DNA of 64,000 nt, from contig NC_083596.1 in NCBI RefSeq assembly GCF_027579695.1, forward strand, positions 19,308,255-19,372,254, given 5' to 3'. This stretch comes from Neoarius graeffei. Taxonomy: Eukaryota; Chordata; Actinopteri; Siluriformes; Ariidae. Made by a program: the position numbers and the translations under genes. The notes beneath the pieces were generated by a model that saw only the letters and a list, made by a program, of their open reading frames with translations, searched no databases and was not told where the DNA came from. This document shows, one piece after another, positions 1 through 9,553 of the stretch (its first letter is position 1; each line of letters starts with the position of its first letter).

Positions 1-606
1 CCCGGCTGGTAAGCAGGCGATGAACTGCTCCAGCGCCACCTGGTCGATGATTCCCTCGGCGTCGCGATCTTCGGCCCTCAGCCACCGCCAGCAGGCGTCC
101 CGGAGCTGCTGGCCGAACGCGAACGGGCTGCCGACTTCTTCCATCCGCAGCGTGCGAAAGCGCTGGCGCTGCTGCTCCGGCGTGCGCCCCACGCGCTGGA
201 GGACGGCCCGGCGAAGGTCGGCGTAGGCCAGCCGGCGGTCAGCGGGGAGCTGTAGTGCAGCCAGCTGCGCCTCTCCCGTCAGGAGGGGGAGGAGGCGCGC
301 CGCGTGCTGCTCCATCGGCCACCCCGAGGCTTCGGCGACCTGCTCGAACAAGGTGATGAAAGCCTCGGGGTCGTCCTGCGGGCCCATCTTGGTCAAGGTG
401 AGGGGAGACGGGCCCGCGGCCGGGGCGCTGGTGGACCCCGCCGACGCAAGGAGCCGCCGGAACGCCTCTCGATCTTCCTGCTGGGCCAGCACCAGGGCTT
501 CGAAGCGGCGCTCCTGCTCCTTTCGGAGCGTGACGAGCGCCTGGTGCTGGCTCTGCTGAGCCATGGCGAGGGCGTGGACCAAGTCCGCGAACGGGGAGGA
601 TTCCAT
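1..606 (-). CDS. Gag-like protein with SCAN-like region, partial (202 codons, no stop in window)
   Basis: The frame starts at ATG 606 and stays open for 202 codons to the window edge. Residues about 25-55 are a Glu/Arg/Gln-rich helical stretch (RKEQERRFEALVLAQQEDRE). From about residue 75 there is a segment with the character of the SCAN / gypsy capsid fold: DDPEAFITLFEQVAEASGWP, then AARLLPLLTGEAQLA, then FGQQLRDACWRWL. SCAN domains are thought to derive from Gmr1-like gypsy Gag, which fits the adjoining LTR and primer-binding site. The protein would be the structural capsid polyprotein of the element. No frameshift or stop is visible in this part. An alternative is a domesticated SCAN protein, but the LTR immediately upstream argues against it. 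Confidence 0.75.
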   Translation of the reverse strand, partial: MESSPFADLVHALAMAQQSQHQALVTLRKEQERRFEALVLAQQEDREAFRRLLASAGSTSAPAAGPSPLTLTKMGPQDDPEAFITLFEQVAEASGWPMEQHAARLLPLLTGEAQLAALQLPADRRLAYADLRRAVLQRVGRTPEQQRQRFRTLRMEEVGSPFAFGQQLRDACWRWLRAEDRDAEGIIDQVALEQFIACLPAG

Positions 607-631
607 GGGGCTGCAGGACTGATGCTCCACC

Positions 632-649
632 TCCCGGGTTTCAGCACCA
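632..649 (-). other. Primer-binding site
   Basis: One base inside the LTR end, the minus strand reads TGGTGCTGAAACCCGGGA. This is an 18-nt TGG-starting sequence of the form complementary to the 3' end of a tRNA. The exact tRNA was not determined. Confidence 0.75.
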
Positions 650-650
650 C

Positions 651-969
651 TGTAGCACGGACAATGTGTGGGTGGAGCACAGAGGACGGCAGGACAGCGT
701 TTGGAGGTAGAGGAAGCGTATTTATTAAATAAACTTTTCAGTCTAATTACGGCGTAAGCACACACGCACACAGACACACACGCTCAGCCTCCAATCCCGG
801 GTTGCGCTACCTCTCCTCTCTCTCTGCCTCCTTAAATAGGGAGCGGTTACTGGGAAAACACACACAAACACAGGTTAATTACAGTCAGGTGTAGCGATTT
901 TGCCACTCACCTTCCCCGGCTCCACCCTCCTGTCACAGACCGGCGCTTGACCACGCCCCCGTTGCCACA
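651..969 (-). repeat. LTR (5' LTR of the minus-strand gypsy-type element)
   Basis: 319 bp with TG/CA ends. Read on the minus strand it carries a TATA-like TATTTAAG (complement near 832-840) and an AATAAA signal near 727-733, in the order expected for U3-R-U5. Only one LTR is visible here, so its age cannot be judged. Confidence 0.75.
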
Positions 970-1543
970 ATTATATAATAGAGCCATTGAGGATGGCACC
1001 CTCCCTTCTACCATGAATGAAGCCATAATAACTCTAATCCCCAAGAAAGGTAGAGATCTAGAAAAGGTGGGCTCTTATAGGCCTATCTCTCTTTTAAACA
1101 CAGACCAAAAGATCTTAATCAAAACTCTAGCAAGATGCCTCAGTACGTGTATGGGAAAGATGGTGCACCTGGATCAGACAGGCTTTATGCCCAAACGGAA
1201 TTCATTCTACAATCTTAGATGCCTTTTCAATATAATACATTCCCCCAATAACCCTAAGGAGGAACTTGTGGTTCTTAGTCTCGACGCAGAAAAAGCGTTC
1301 GACCAGGTAGAATGGTCATACTTGTTCTTAGTAATGGAAAAATTTAAAATTGGAGACAAGTTTATTGCATGGATTAAATTACTGTACAGCAACCCCAGTG
1401 CTCGGATCCTGACCAACCAGACACTGTCTTCACAATTTGCACTTGGTAGAGGCTGTAAGCAAGGATGTGTACTGAGCCCCCTATTATTTGCTTTAGCCCT
1501 GGAGCCTCTTGCACAAACAATTAGATCACACACAGACATACAT

Positions 1544-1917
1544 AGGGGTGGCACGGTGGTGTAGTGGTTAGCGCTGTCGCCTCACAGCAAGAAGGTCCTG
1601 GGTTCGAGCCCCGGGGCCGGCGAGGGCCTTTCTGTGCGGAGTTTGCATGTTCTCCCCGTGTCCGCGTGGGTTTCCTCCGGGTGCTCCGGTTTCCCCCACA
1701 GTCCAAAGACATGCAGGTTAGGTTAACTGGTGACTCTAAATTGACCGTAGGTGTGAATGTGAGTGTGAATGGTTGTCTGTGTCTATGTGTCAGCCCTGTG
1801 ATGACCTGGCGACTTGTCCAGGGTGTACCCCGCCTTTCGCCCATAGTCAGCTGGGATAGGCTCCAGCTTGCCTGCGACCCTGTAGAAGGATAAAGCGGCT
1901 AGAGATAATGAGATGAG
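1544..1917 (+). mobile_element. V-SINE-type tRNA-derived SINE, copy 1 (full length)
   Basis: The reference copy for this window. The tRNA-like head has box A (TAGTGGTTAGC, 1562-1572) and box B (GGTTCGAGCC, about 1601-1610). It is followed by the conserved central domain (GTTTGCATGTTCTCCCCGTG, then GGTTTCCCCCACAGTCCAAA) and a 3' tail ending GATAATGAGATGAGA. The central domain is that of the vertebrate V-SINE (DANA/Mermaid) superfamily, and the tail is presumably shared with a partner LINE. The target duplication ACAGACATACAT is at 1532-1543 and 1918-1929. It interrupts the LINE RT frame. Confidence 0.93.
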
Positions 1918-2026
1918 ACAGACATACATGGGTATAACACGGCTTACACTTCAAATAAGATCTCTCTCTACGCAGATGACATATTACTGTATGTGACTCA
2001 GCCCAAAAATTTTGGAGGTAATTAAT

Positions 2027-2335
2027 CTATTCTTTTAAGTTTGTTTCTTAAGACACGTATTTTTAAGTATGTTACCTCGCTTGTTGACAGTTTCGGCGAA
2101 CACTTCCGCCTTCTTCAAAACAGTCACCAGATGTCGAGTGGTGACGTGCCTTATCAGCTGATGTTACTCTATGGAGGCGTGAACGTCCCGCCCAATTTGA
2201 CAGGTAGTCCACGCCTCCTGCTGTCAGGTCGCTGCCCCAGGACTGCGCTCCAGGTGTGCGACAGCGCGTACGCTCCCTCATCCCGGTTCATGGTCCTCTG
2301 CGCCCGCTTGCGTATCTCCACTGCCTCCAAAATCC
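2027..2335 (+). repeat. Left inverted long terminal repeat of the Penelope element
   Basis: The sequence from CTATTCTTTTAAG through the GGTCGCTGCCCCAGGACTGC region and on to GCCTCCAAAATCCA matches the reverse complement of 4062-4370 with only a few substitutions (for example the G/A changes near 2041-2045). Confidence 0.88.
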
Positions 2336-2615
2336 AACGCTGGTATCTATTCTCTTCAGCGCGAATGACTCTGGCCTCTTCCCAATTCATAATATGATTT
2401 TGTCGTTTGCAGTGGTCTGAAATGGCTGATTTTAAGTTTTCTTGGTGTGCTTTTTCTTTTTAGGATCTTGTGAGTCTTTTTGTTGTTTCTTTTTCACATT
2501 CTAATTGGTGTTCTTTCCTGCGAGTGTGGAAGCATCTGCCCGTTTCACCAATATAGACTTTATTGCATGAACGGCAAGGGATTTCATCTATGATATTGCA
2601 TTTATTGTCCAGTTG
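2180..2615 (-). pseudogene. GIY-YIG endonuclease domain of the Penelope element, frame-broken
   Basis: On the minus strand, just downstream of the RT frame, a separate frame reads IIDEIPCRSCNKVYIGETGR then HTRRKEH. This is the Cys-rich GIY-YIG (here VYIGETG) signature of Penelope endonucleases, which nick the target. A stop occurs shortly after (near 2460). A further open stretch includes NHIMNWEEARVIRAEE and WILEAVEIRKRAQRTMNRDE. That C-terminal end is encoded within the left inverted repeat. The domain is separated from RT by a frameshift and contains a stop, so this copy is inactive. Confidence 0.8.
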
Positions 2616-2619
2616 TATT

Positions 2620-4140
2620 TTATCTTTGGGGTGAACTAGCAGCTGTCAGAGGTTCTTGTATGGTTTGACCGGGGTGTTGATGTGGTATTTCCTCATGGAT
2701 CATTGGATGCGTTCTGTAACTCCTTTTATATATGGTAATATGACCAAGCCCCGGTTTGTTTTTTCTGTGTTTTTTCTTGTTTGTTTGTTTCTTTCCTTTT
2801 TTTTGTGTCTGTGATTTTCCTTTTCGAATTGCCCACGGTGGATATTGGCAGTTTTTTAATGCCTGTTGGATGTGTTGTTCCTCCTCCTGTCTGTCTTTCT
2901 CCTCCGTGATGTTCTGTGTTCGGTCGTATAGTGTTCTGATTACTGACATTTTGTGTGCGATGGGATGTTCAGATGTCCAGAGAAGATATTGGTCGGTATG
3001 TGTAGGTTTTCTGTATGTTGTAATTCTGATGTTCCCTTCTTCTGTGTGGTGTATTTTTAGGTCCAGAAATGCTATTGTCTTGTCCGTTTCCTCTTCGTGT
3101 GTGAATTTGATGTTGCCTGTCTTGTCTATGGAGTTTAGATGATCCGTGAGTTGTTGTGTGTGGCCTGTTTTGGTTATTTCAAGAATGTCATCAACATATC
3201 TTTTCCAGAAGATAGGTTTGCAGTCATCCGGTGCTGTTTCTATGGCTCGGGTTTCCAGATCCTCCATAAAAAAGTTACATAGAGTGGCAGATAGCGGGTC
3301 CCCCATTGCAAATCCCTCTTTTTGTCTGTAGATTGTACCTCTGTATTGGAAATATGTGGATGTGGAAATGAAATGTAATAGTTTTGTTATGTCCTGTGCT
3401 GTAAGTTTTGTACGTTTTTTCAGGGTTCTGTCTGCTTTTAACCGGTTTTCTACTATGTTAAGAGTGTTTGTGACCGGTGTTTTTGTAAAGAGGGATATGA
3501 CGTCATGTGATACAAAGATTTCATCCTTTTTTATCTTGATTTCCTTTAGTTCTTTCGCCAGTTGTTTTGAGTTTTTGCAGTGGTATTCCGTGAGTCCGAG
3601 GAGTGGTTTAATTATGTCTGCCAGTGTCTTGGAAAGGTTGTAAGTAACTGATCCTATACTGTCTACTATGGGTCTTAGTGGTGCTCCGGGTTTATGAATT
3701 TTCGGTGTGCTGTATATCCGGGGGGTGATGTCTGCTGTGGGGATGAGGTGGTTGTATGTTTGTTTATCAATTTTGTTGTCATTCATTAACGGTTTGAGTA
3801 ATAGTTTTAGTCTTTTTTTCTTTTCCTCCGTCGGGTCTTTTTTGAGTATTTCATATGTGTTTGGGTCCGTGAGCATTTCATTCATTTGTTTTTCGTATTG
3901 ATTAGTGTCCATGATAACCGTGGTCCTCCCTTTATCAGCCGGTAGTATTGTTATTTTCTTGTTCTTTGCGAGTGTTCTGATGGCTTCCATTTCCTGTTTT
4001 GTTGTGTTTCTGGGTGGCAGTTTAGCTGAGGTGAGGATGCCTGCTATTTCATTTCTTAATGGATTTTGGAGGCAGTGGAGATACGCAAGCGGGCGCAGAG
4101 GACCATGAACCGGGATGAGGGAGCGTACGCGCTGTCGCAC
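2620..4140 (-). CDS. Penelope-type reverse transcriptase (506 aa), C-terminal endonuclease out of frame
   Basis: The frame is open for 506 residues. The Penelope N-terminal core PADKGRTTVIMD lies at about 67-78, followed by RIYSTPKIHKPGAPLRPIVD (141-160), SHDVISLFTKTPV (211-223), the GFAMGDPLSATLCNFFMEDL region (276-295) and catalytic YVDD (315-318). This is the telomerase-related RT fold of Penelope elements. A Lys-rich linker (KKGKKQTNKKKHRKNK) near 450 precedes the usual link to the GIY-YIG domain. A frameshift near 2630 ends the frame at TAA 2620 instead of running into the endonuclease. The first 27 or so residues are encoded inside the right inverted repeat, so the true start may be further upstream or in a spliced leader. 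Confidence 0.88.
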   Translation of the reverse strand: MRQRVRSLIPVHGPLRPLAYLHCLQNPLRNEIAGILTSAKLPPRNTTKQEMEAIRTLAKNKKITILPADKGRTTVIMDTNQYEKQMNEMLTDPNTYEILKKDPTEEKKKRLKLLLKPLMNDNKIDKQTYNHLIPTADITPRIYSTPKIHKPGAPLRPIVDSIGSVTYNLSKTLADIIKPLLGLTEYHCKNSKQLAKELKEIKIKKDEIFVSHDVISLFTKTPVTNTLNIVENRLKADRTLKKRTKLTAQDITKLLHFISTSTYFQYRGTIYRQKEGFAMGDPLSATLCNFFMEDLETRAIETAPDDCKPIFWKRYVDDILEITKTGHTQQLTDHLNSIDKTGNIKFTHEEETDKTIAFLDLKIHHTEEGNIRITTYRKPTHTDQYLLWTSEHPIAHKMSVIRTLYDRTQNITEEKDRQEEEQHIQQALKNCQYPPWAIRKGKSQTQKKGKKQTNKKKHRKNKPGLGHITIYKRSYRTHPMIHEEIPHQHPGQTIQEPLTAASSPQR

Positions 4141-4370
4141 ACCTGGAGCGCAGTCCTGGGGCAGCGACCTGACAGCAGGAGGCGTGGACTACCTGTCAAA
4201 TTGGGCGGGACGTTCACGCCTCCATAGAGTAACATCAGCTGATAAGGCACGTCACCACTCGACATCTGGTGACTGTTTTGAACAAGGCGAAAGTGTTCGC
4301 CGAAACTGTCAACAAGCGAGGTAACATACTTAAAAATACGTGTCTTAAGAAATGAACTTAAAAGAATAGT
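4062..4370 (-). repeat. Right inverted long terminal repeat of the Penelope element
   Basis: Reverse-complement partner of 2027-2335. The RT reading frame begins inside this arm, whose opposite-strand twin encodes the endonuclease C-terminus. Confidence 0.88.
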
Positions 4371-6022
4371 TATAATTATCAGACATAATGAATTTTCACT
4401 ACATAGGTAATTAATCTCTTTGGAACTTTCTCCGGATATAGAATCAATTGGGATAAAAGCGAGCTCATGCCAATACAATTTACAGATGACGAATGGTTGA
4501 AGCGACTCCCTTTCAGAATAACCGTGGAGAAATTCACCTATTTAGGAATTGTAATCACGAAAAAAATTTGAAGCTCTGTTTGATGCAAATTTTACTCCTT
4601 TAATTGACAAACTCAAAAACCGTATAGAATTTTGGAAAGCACTACCAACCTCCTTACTAGGCCGACTGAACGCTGTTAAGATGGTTTTCCTTCCCCAACT
4701 TCTTTATCTCCTGCAGAACATACCAATATTTATCACTAAAACCTTTTTCAAGAAACTAGACTCAATAATCTTACCATTTATCTGGAACTACAAGTCACGC
4801 AGAATTAAAAAAGAACATCTATGTAAGCCTAAGGTGATTGGTGGACTCGCTTTGCCTAACTTCACAGCGTACTATTGGGCGGCCTGCCTTCGCTCCGTGT
4901 CCTTCTGGCTGGACGACACGTCTCTGTCGTCTGACTGGTTGGAGATGGAGAGGGAGAACTGCCTGCCCTACTCAATTGGTGCAATTATTCTTTCACCTGT
5001 GGCGGTGGATAAAAGCTGTTACAGACACAACCCAATAATACACAATATAATAAGGAGCTGGAAACAAATGGAGAGGCACTTTAACCTCAGGAAAGTCTTT
5101 TTTTTATTACTTATTGCCTCTAACCCATCATTCACTCCCTCAAACATGGACAGCTTTTTTAATGCCTGGAAGGAGTTAGGTATAGTTAATATTGGTGACC
5201 TCTATGTCGAGGGGACTTTTGCATCTTTTGAAAAACTTCGGGAAAAATATGACCCACCCTGGACACACCGTTTTAGATATTTTCAAATCAGGGACTATGT
5301 AAGGGAGCATCTGCCTGGATTTGAAAATGCATCCCCTGATAAATTGGATGGGTGTTTGAAATTATGCACAAGTTCAGACCACGTAATATCCATCCTTTAT
5401 GACAGACTGCAAAGTCTTTGTCACCCTGATATGTCTAAGATTAAATCTGAATGGGAGAAGGAATTAGGACTACAAATTACTACTAACACCTGGGATGCCA
5501 TTTAGAACATGTCCATACCTGCTCTTTAAATGCTAGACATTGCTTAATCCAATTCAAAGTCTTACATAGAATCCATTATTCAAAAATGAAGTTACACAAC
5601 ATTTTTCTTGAAATTTCACCCCATGTGATAAATGTGAATGTACAGAAGCTGATCTGCTGCACAGCTTTGCCATGTGTGTCAAATTGCAAGGCTTCTGGGT
5701 TGATATTTTCAGTTTATTCTCAAAAATATTTAGAGTACAGATACAACCCGAACCAATCCTAATAATCTTGGGTAGTTCAGACGTGTTGAGATCTTTAAGA
5801 GTGACGCAACAACTTCTACTGATTATGGTCTGATCACAGCTAAGAAGCTGATTCTAATGTGTTGGAAAGGGAAAGAGGTGCCCACAGTGAAGAGATGGCT
5901 GATGGAGCTGACAGACACCCTTCATCTGGAAAGGATCCAATACTCTATAAAAGACAGAACTGAACAATTTGAAAAGATATGGCGACCACTGCTTTCCTTC
6001 CTGGAAAAGGAGCGGGCCTCCT

Positions 6023-6400
6023 CATCTCATCTCACCTCATTATCTCTAGCCACTTTATCCTGTTCTACAGGGTCGCAGGCAAGCTGGAGCCTATCCCAGC
6101 TGACTACGGGCGAAAGGCGGGGTACACCCTGGACAAGTCGCCAGGTCATCACAGGGCTGACACATAGACACAGACAACCATTCACACTCACATTCACACC
6201 TACGGTCAATTTAGAGTCACCAGTTAACCTAACCTGCATGTCTTTGGACTGTGGGGGAAACCAGAGCACCCGGAGAAAACCCACGCGGACACGGGGAGAA
6301 CATGCAAACTCTGCACAGAAAGGCCCTCGCCGGCCACGGGGCTCGAACCCGGACCTTCTTGCTGTGAGGCGACAGCACTAACCACTACACCACCGTGCCG
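6023..6400 (-). mobile_element. V-SINE, copy 2 (full length)
   Basis: Flanked by the 13-bp duplication GAGCGGGCCTCCT (6010-6022 and 6401-6413). It interrupts the 3' end of the LINE coding region. Confidence 0.93.
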
Positions 6401-6648
6401 GAGCGGGCCTCCTAACCTACTAAATCCAGCACTCAGGGTTGGGATTGGCTGAGGGGGGTGGTGAGGATGGTTATGGTTCGTTGTGGGGTTTTGTATGTTT
6501 TTTTTTTTTTTTTGAGTGGGTCATGCTTTGAATATATTCAACTGTACATTATTCAGTACTGGACCTCTGTTGTTTTTTCTGAAAAATTAATACAAATATT
6601 TGAAACAAAGTACTACCGAGCCCATGTGGCTATAGTTGTCACATTAGC

Positions 6649-7150
6649 ATGACAGTTTCTCAGGCAGTACTTCCTGAGGGCTTGAAGGTCACGCACATTC
6701 AATGGTGGTTTGCTACTTCAATCACTCTACAAGGAAGCGTCTCCTTTGTGTCAAAGTCCTGGGGTGGCAGTGTCACAAACAAACCCCTTATCAAACACAG
6801 TAGGTTCCTTGACAAGCTCCTGCCAGGGGACTTGGTACTGGCTGACCAGGGTTTCACAGTAGAGGATAGTGTTAGCTTATTTTTGTGCAGAATTAGTAAC
6901 ACTTCCATTCAGACGAGGGAAGAAACAACTTATCCACAAAGAGATTGAATCAGCTCGAGAAAGTTCTCCTGTAAGGATCCATATTGATTGGAATGTTGAG
7001 TCAGAAATATCCAATTCAGGAAACAATCCTACCTGTAAGCCTCATTAGAATAAAATGGCAAAACAGAGGACTGCCTTATGGACAAGATTGTGTTAACATG
7101 TTGTGCTGGATGTAATCTGTGTGAAACCATAGTGCCTTCAGATTTAAGTG
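6649..7150 (+). pseudogene. DDE_4-type transposase remnant (ISL2EU / Harbinger-like)
   Basis: From 6649 a frame reads ITLQGSVSFVSKSWGGSVTN then HSRFLDKLLPGDLVLADQGF. This is the middle of the DDE_Tnp_4 catalytic core, in which the Asp of LADQGF is the second acidic residue. After a frame change near 6900 the expected RGKKQLIHKEIESARE appears, and a C-terminal MDKIVLTCCAGCNLCE-like stretch lies near 7079-7125. The order and spacing fit the C-terminal half of THAP-associated DDE_4 transposases of fish ISL2EU-type elements. Several frameshifts make it a relic. No N-terminal THAP part is attached. Confidence 0.7.
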
Positions 7151-8342
7151 AATATTAGTTCATGAATATCATATAAAATTATATTCAGATCACTCATGAT
7201 ATCTTGACTGTGATACTAAAGACATGGTCAGGCTAAAAGAGAATTTTTAACCTGAGACATGATTTTTATTAATTATAGACAATAGGAAAAATTGTCCATT
7301 TTGTAAATGTTCTGCAACGTATTTAGTTATTTCACAGTAATGTATGTAGTATTTTGACAGTAAAGTATTTAGTATTTTCACATGTTTAGATGACTGCATA
7401 CATTTTCTTGGTTCTGTTTTCCTTTTCAGGAACCAGGCCTACAGATAGCACGTGTGATGGTGCCCCAAGAAAACCGCCACCCAAGCAGCGCACTGCTCCT
7501 CGCATTACCACTCCAATGACGCTGGAGACAGTGACACTTCAGCACCACTGTTTTGGACTACCAAGAGCAGCGTGGTCATGGGGTGAAGCCCACTAATTAC
7601 ACACAGCTGGAATGGCATTTGCTGGGCCACTGCCACAAACACAGGTTAGTTGGGCTTTCTCAGAGCATGCTGACTGATACGTCCTTCTTCTCTCTGCCCA
7701 GGTCATCTTACCGATGCTGACACCGAGGACAACAAAGACGACATCGGAGAAATCAGCGTTCTCTTTGGCAACCACCTTTGCTCCCGCCTGCTGCTGTAGA
7801 GCAATGACAGACCCCCATGCAGCCAGCACCTGCCTGCAACCCAGTGCTAGGTTGGCTCTGCCCCTCTGCCATTCTGCACCTGCTTCAATCCTCTCACTTC
7901 CTCACTTCCCCTTCCCTTTTATTAAAAATAAAAGAGCACCTGTTTTTCCACTATGCCTTGGGTTGAGTGTCTGTGTTCGCTACTGCAGCCTCAAGTGCTG
8001 CAGATGATACACAAAGATTCAGGACTACATTTCGTGTAAACCATTTTCATAGCAATTCTGACAATACGGCATACTTGAAAACCATTGTTGCCTTCATAAC
8101 ACATCTTTCAAAATTGGATTCTGCTGTTATTCTCTCATTATATAATTCTGAAGGTGTCCACACACAAAAGTCACAGAACGGTGATTTTGTACACAAATCT
8201 GTCAATATTCTTGAAAGTAATTTTTATGTTGTTTTAAGTTCCAGTATCACATCTGAGGGTGAGGATGTAACTAAGCAATATTTTTTTTCTTTTGACATTT
8301 TTAGCAATGTCTTGTCTTTTTCCAAGTAAGGACAGTTGACCT
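7151..8342. other. Unassigned stretch
   Basis: AT-rich DNA with short open frames. I found no recognisable domain, RNA gene or terminal repeat. A poly-pyrimidine tract followed by AG at 7429-7430 and an AATAAA-type signal near 7925 could be parts of the same decayed transposon gene as 6649-7150, but nothing confirms it. Confidence 0.3.
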
Positions 8343-8703
8343 GGGCGGCACGGTGGTATAGTGGTTAGCACTGTTGCCTTACAGGTTCGAGCCCAGAGGC
8401 CGGTGAGGGCCTTTCTGTGCAGAGTTTGCATGTTCTCCCCATGTCTGCGTGGGTTTCCTCCGGGTGCTCCGGTTTCCCCCACAGTCCAAAGACATGCAGG
8501 TTAGGTTAACTGGTGACTCTAAATTGACCGTAGGTGTGAATGTGAGTGTGAGTGGTTGTTTGTCTTTGTGTCAGCCCTGCGATAACCTGGTGACTTGTCC
8601 AGGGTGTACCCCGCCTCTCACCCATAGTCAGCTGGGATAGGCTCCAGCTTGCCTGTGACCCTGTAGAACAGGATAAGCGGCTACAGATAATGGATGGATG
8701 GAT
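8343..8703 (+). mobile_element. V-SINE, copy 3 (older; GGAT-repeat tail)
   Basis: Diverged from copy 1 and lacking a few bases near box B. It ends in a (GGAT)n tail instead of GAGATGAGATGA. The target duplication GGACAGTTGACCT / GGACATTTGACCT is at 8330-8342 and 8704-8716. Confidence 0.88.
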
Positions 8704-8879
8704 GGACATTTGACCTCCAAGCATCCAGAGCCACAACAGTCACAAGACACCTTCCCATCAGGTGATGCACCAAGATAAGGGTACTGAGGAGAAATGTCAA
8801 ATCCAGTGGGCAGGGGTGTACCAGCAAGAGAGGCAAAACACGCTCCAGAAAATTATTTGGAAAAGGGGTCCCTGGTGAC

Positions 8880-9505
8880 CACTCATACTGGCACGTTTTA
8901 CAAAACCAGCTCTTGGGTTTGCATGCTTGACCTTATCCAGTAAGTCTGCAATTTCATTTTCTGTAAGTTTAGGTGGAGCATCACAGCCATGTTCAACGAT
9001 GTGCTGCCACTCAGTCCGACTGACGGGGCATATTCTGGTGGGAAAGTGATATCAGTGTGCATACCCTCTATAGGAGTAATGGTCAAAACTAGGGGTGTAC
9101 AATTTGATTCATTGACTAGGGGTCACAATTTGATTCATGGGACTGGCTTCACAAGTTTGATTCAATTTGTTTCTTCCTTGGTGTAGTTTCACATTCTCAT
9201 CCACTAGATTCAAAACCTCTCTATCTTGCATTCCAAGACAGGTCATATCTATAGAAGGCAGTTCAGAGCAGCTGATTTGTTTTGTGTTGGCTGAAACCAC
9301 TGACATGGCAAAGTACAAGGTATGTCATTTAGCATCCTCGCTTCAGACATAAGTGTGAACATCAATGCTGCTGCATGCAAATATGTCTTTCCAAGTCCTG
9401 CCATACATGTACAATGGACTGTCAAAACTGTCCCTGTCTTCTCTGCAGCTATCCAAGGTTTCAGTGGAGGCTTATTCATTGTCTGGTTATGTTTTACCTG
9501 CACAA
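8880..9505 (-). pseudogene. YqaJ-type/SWIM protein gene fragment from an ISL2EU-like transposon
   Basis: On the minus strand a typical acceptor (TTTTTGTGCAG, ending near 9500) opens a frame VKHNQTMNKPPLKPWIAAEK then VLTVHCTCMAGLGKTYLHAA. The CxC...H pattern is SWIM-like and matches the segment preceding the YqaJ nuclease domain in the second gene of ISL2EU-type fish transposons. In this copy the expected Cys before the final His is Tyr (KTYLH). Downstream (9318 to 8880) the frame is broken but still yields LTENEIADLLDKVKHANPRA-like sequence near 8915-8975. An exon that could precede it in an intact gene is seen at 39167-39550, in another element. Decayed and not functional. Confidence 0.65.
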
Positions 9506-9553
9506 AAATACAACAGTAGTCAGTGTGAGGTATGGTATGAACAGTGTGAGCTA

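Larger units (their letters stand above)
1..969 (-). mobile_element. Ty3/gypsy-type LTR retrotransposon, 5' part, runs off left edge
   Basis: On the minus strand this reads 5' LTR (969 to 651), tRNA primer-binding site (649 to 632), short leader, then a gag reading frame open to the window edge. The LTR begins TGTGGC and ends GCTACA, so it has TG...CA termini. The other LTR, the pol gene and the second target-site copy lie outside the window. It abuts LINE coding sequence at 970, so it either inserted into the LINE or marks its truncation point. The gag region is strikingly GC-rich compared with the AT-rich surroundings. Confidence 0.85.
2029..4404 (-). mobile_element. Penelope-like retroelement with inverted long terminal repeats
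   Basis: Inserted in the LINE with a 13-bp target duplication AGGTAATTAATCT (2016-2028 and 4405-4417). The minus strand carries a Penelope-type RT and a degraded GIY-YIG endonuclease. Its two ends are about 300-bp repeats in inverted orientation (2029-2335 and 4062-4370), followed on the right by a 34-bp unique tail. Penelope-like elements (Poseidon/Neptune group in fish) are known to carry such repeats in direct or inverted arrangement. Confidence 0.9.
970..6009 (+). pseudogene. LINE reverse transcriptase ORF2 pseudogene
   Basis: Visible RT motifs include IPKKGRDLEKVGSYRPISLL, the A-box DAEKAFDQVEW (about 1287-1320), GCKQGCVLSPLLFALAL (about 1453-1500) and the catalytic YADD at 1969-1980. 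After the Penelope insertion it resumes as LFGTFSGYRINWDKSELMP (about 4420), then KMVFLPQLLYLLQNIP and FIWNYKSRRIKKEHL (4681 on), as in L1/Tx1 thumb and connection regions. A cysteine-rich C-terminal motif (CECTEADLLHSF) lies near 5636-5670. Besides the insertions there is an in-frame stop near 4569, a frame change across the Penelope insertion, and further frame changes after 5500. It cannot make a functional protein. Confidence 0.85.
970..6500 (+). mobile_element. L1/Tx1-type LINE, broken into four blocks by insertions
   Basis: The coding blocks are 970-1531, 1930-2015, 4418-6009 and 6414 to about 6500. They read in order through one ORF2-type protein. The gaps are a V-SINE (1544-1917), a Penelope-like element (2029-4404) and a second V-SINE (6023-6400), each flanked by 12-13 bp target duplications. 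The 5' part (endonuclease, ORF1) is absent, cut at the gypsy-type LTR. A T-run near 6500 may mark the 3' UTR. The 3' limit is approximate. Confidence 0.85.

Noticed and set aside
1555..1630. Possible tRNA genes at SINE heads (box A and box B present)
   Set aside because: They lack a foldable acceptor stem and are followed by the SINE body, so they are retroposon promoters and not tRNA genes. The same applies to 59839-59915.
1564..1893. Open frames of 80-140 codons recurring in nearly every V-SINE on both strands
   Set aside because: The same SINE sequence produces them each time. They have no start context, no domain, and break wherever the copy varies.
2041..2397. A paired 118-codon and 140-codon frame at 2041-2397 and 4056-4478 as a duplicated gene
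   Set aside because: These are readings of the two inverted arms of the Penelope element, not a separate protein.
2756..4108. Plus-strand frames opposite the Penelope RT
   Set aside because: Phe/Cys/Val-rich antisense readings of the RT gene, with no independent support.
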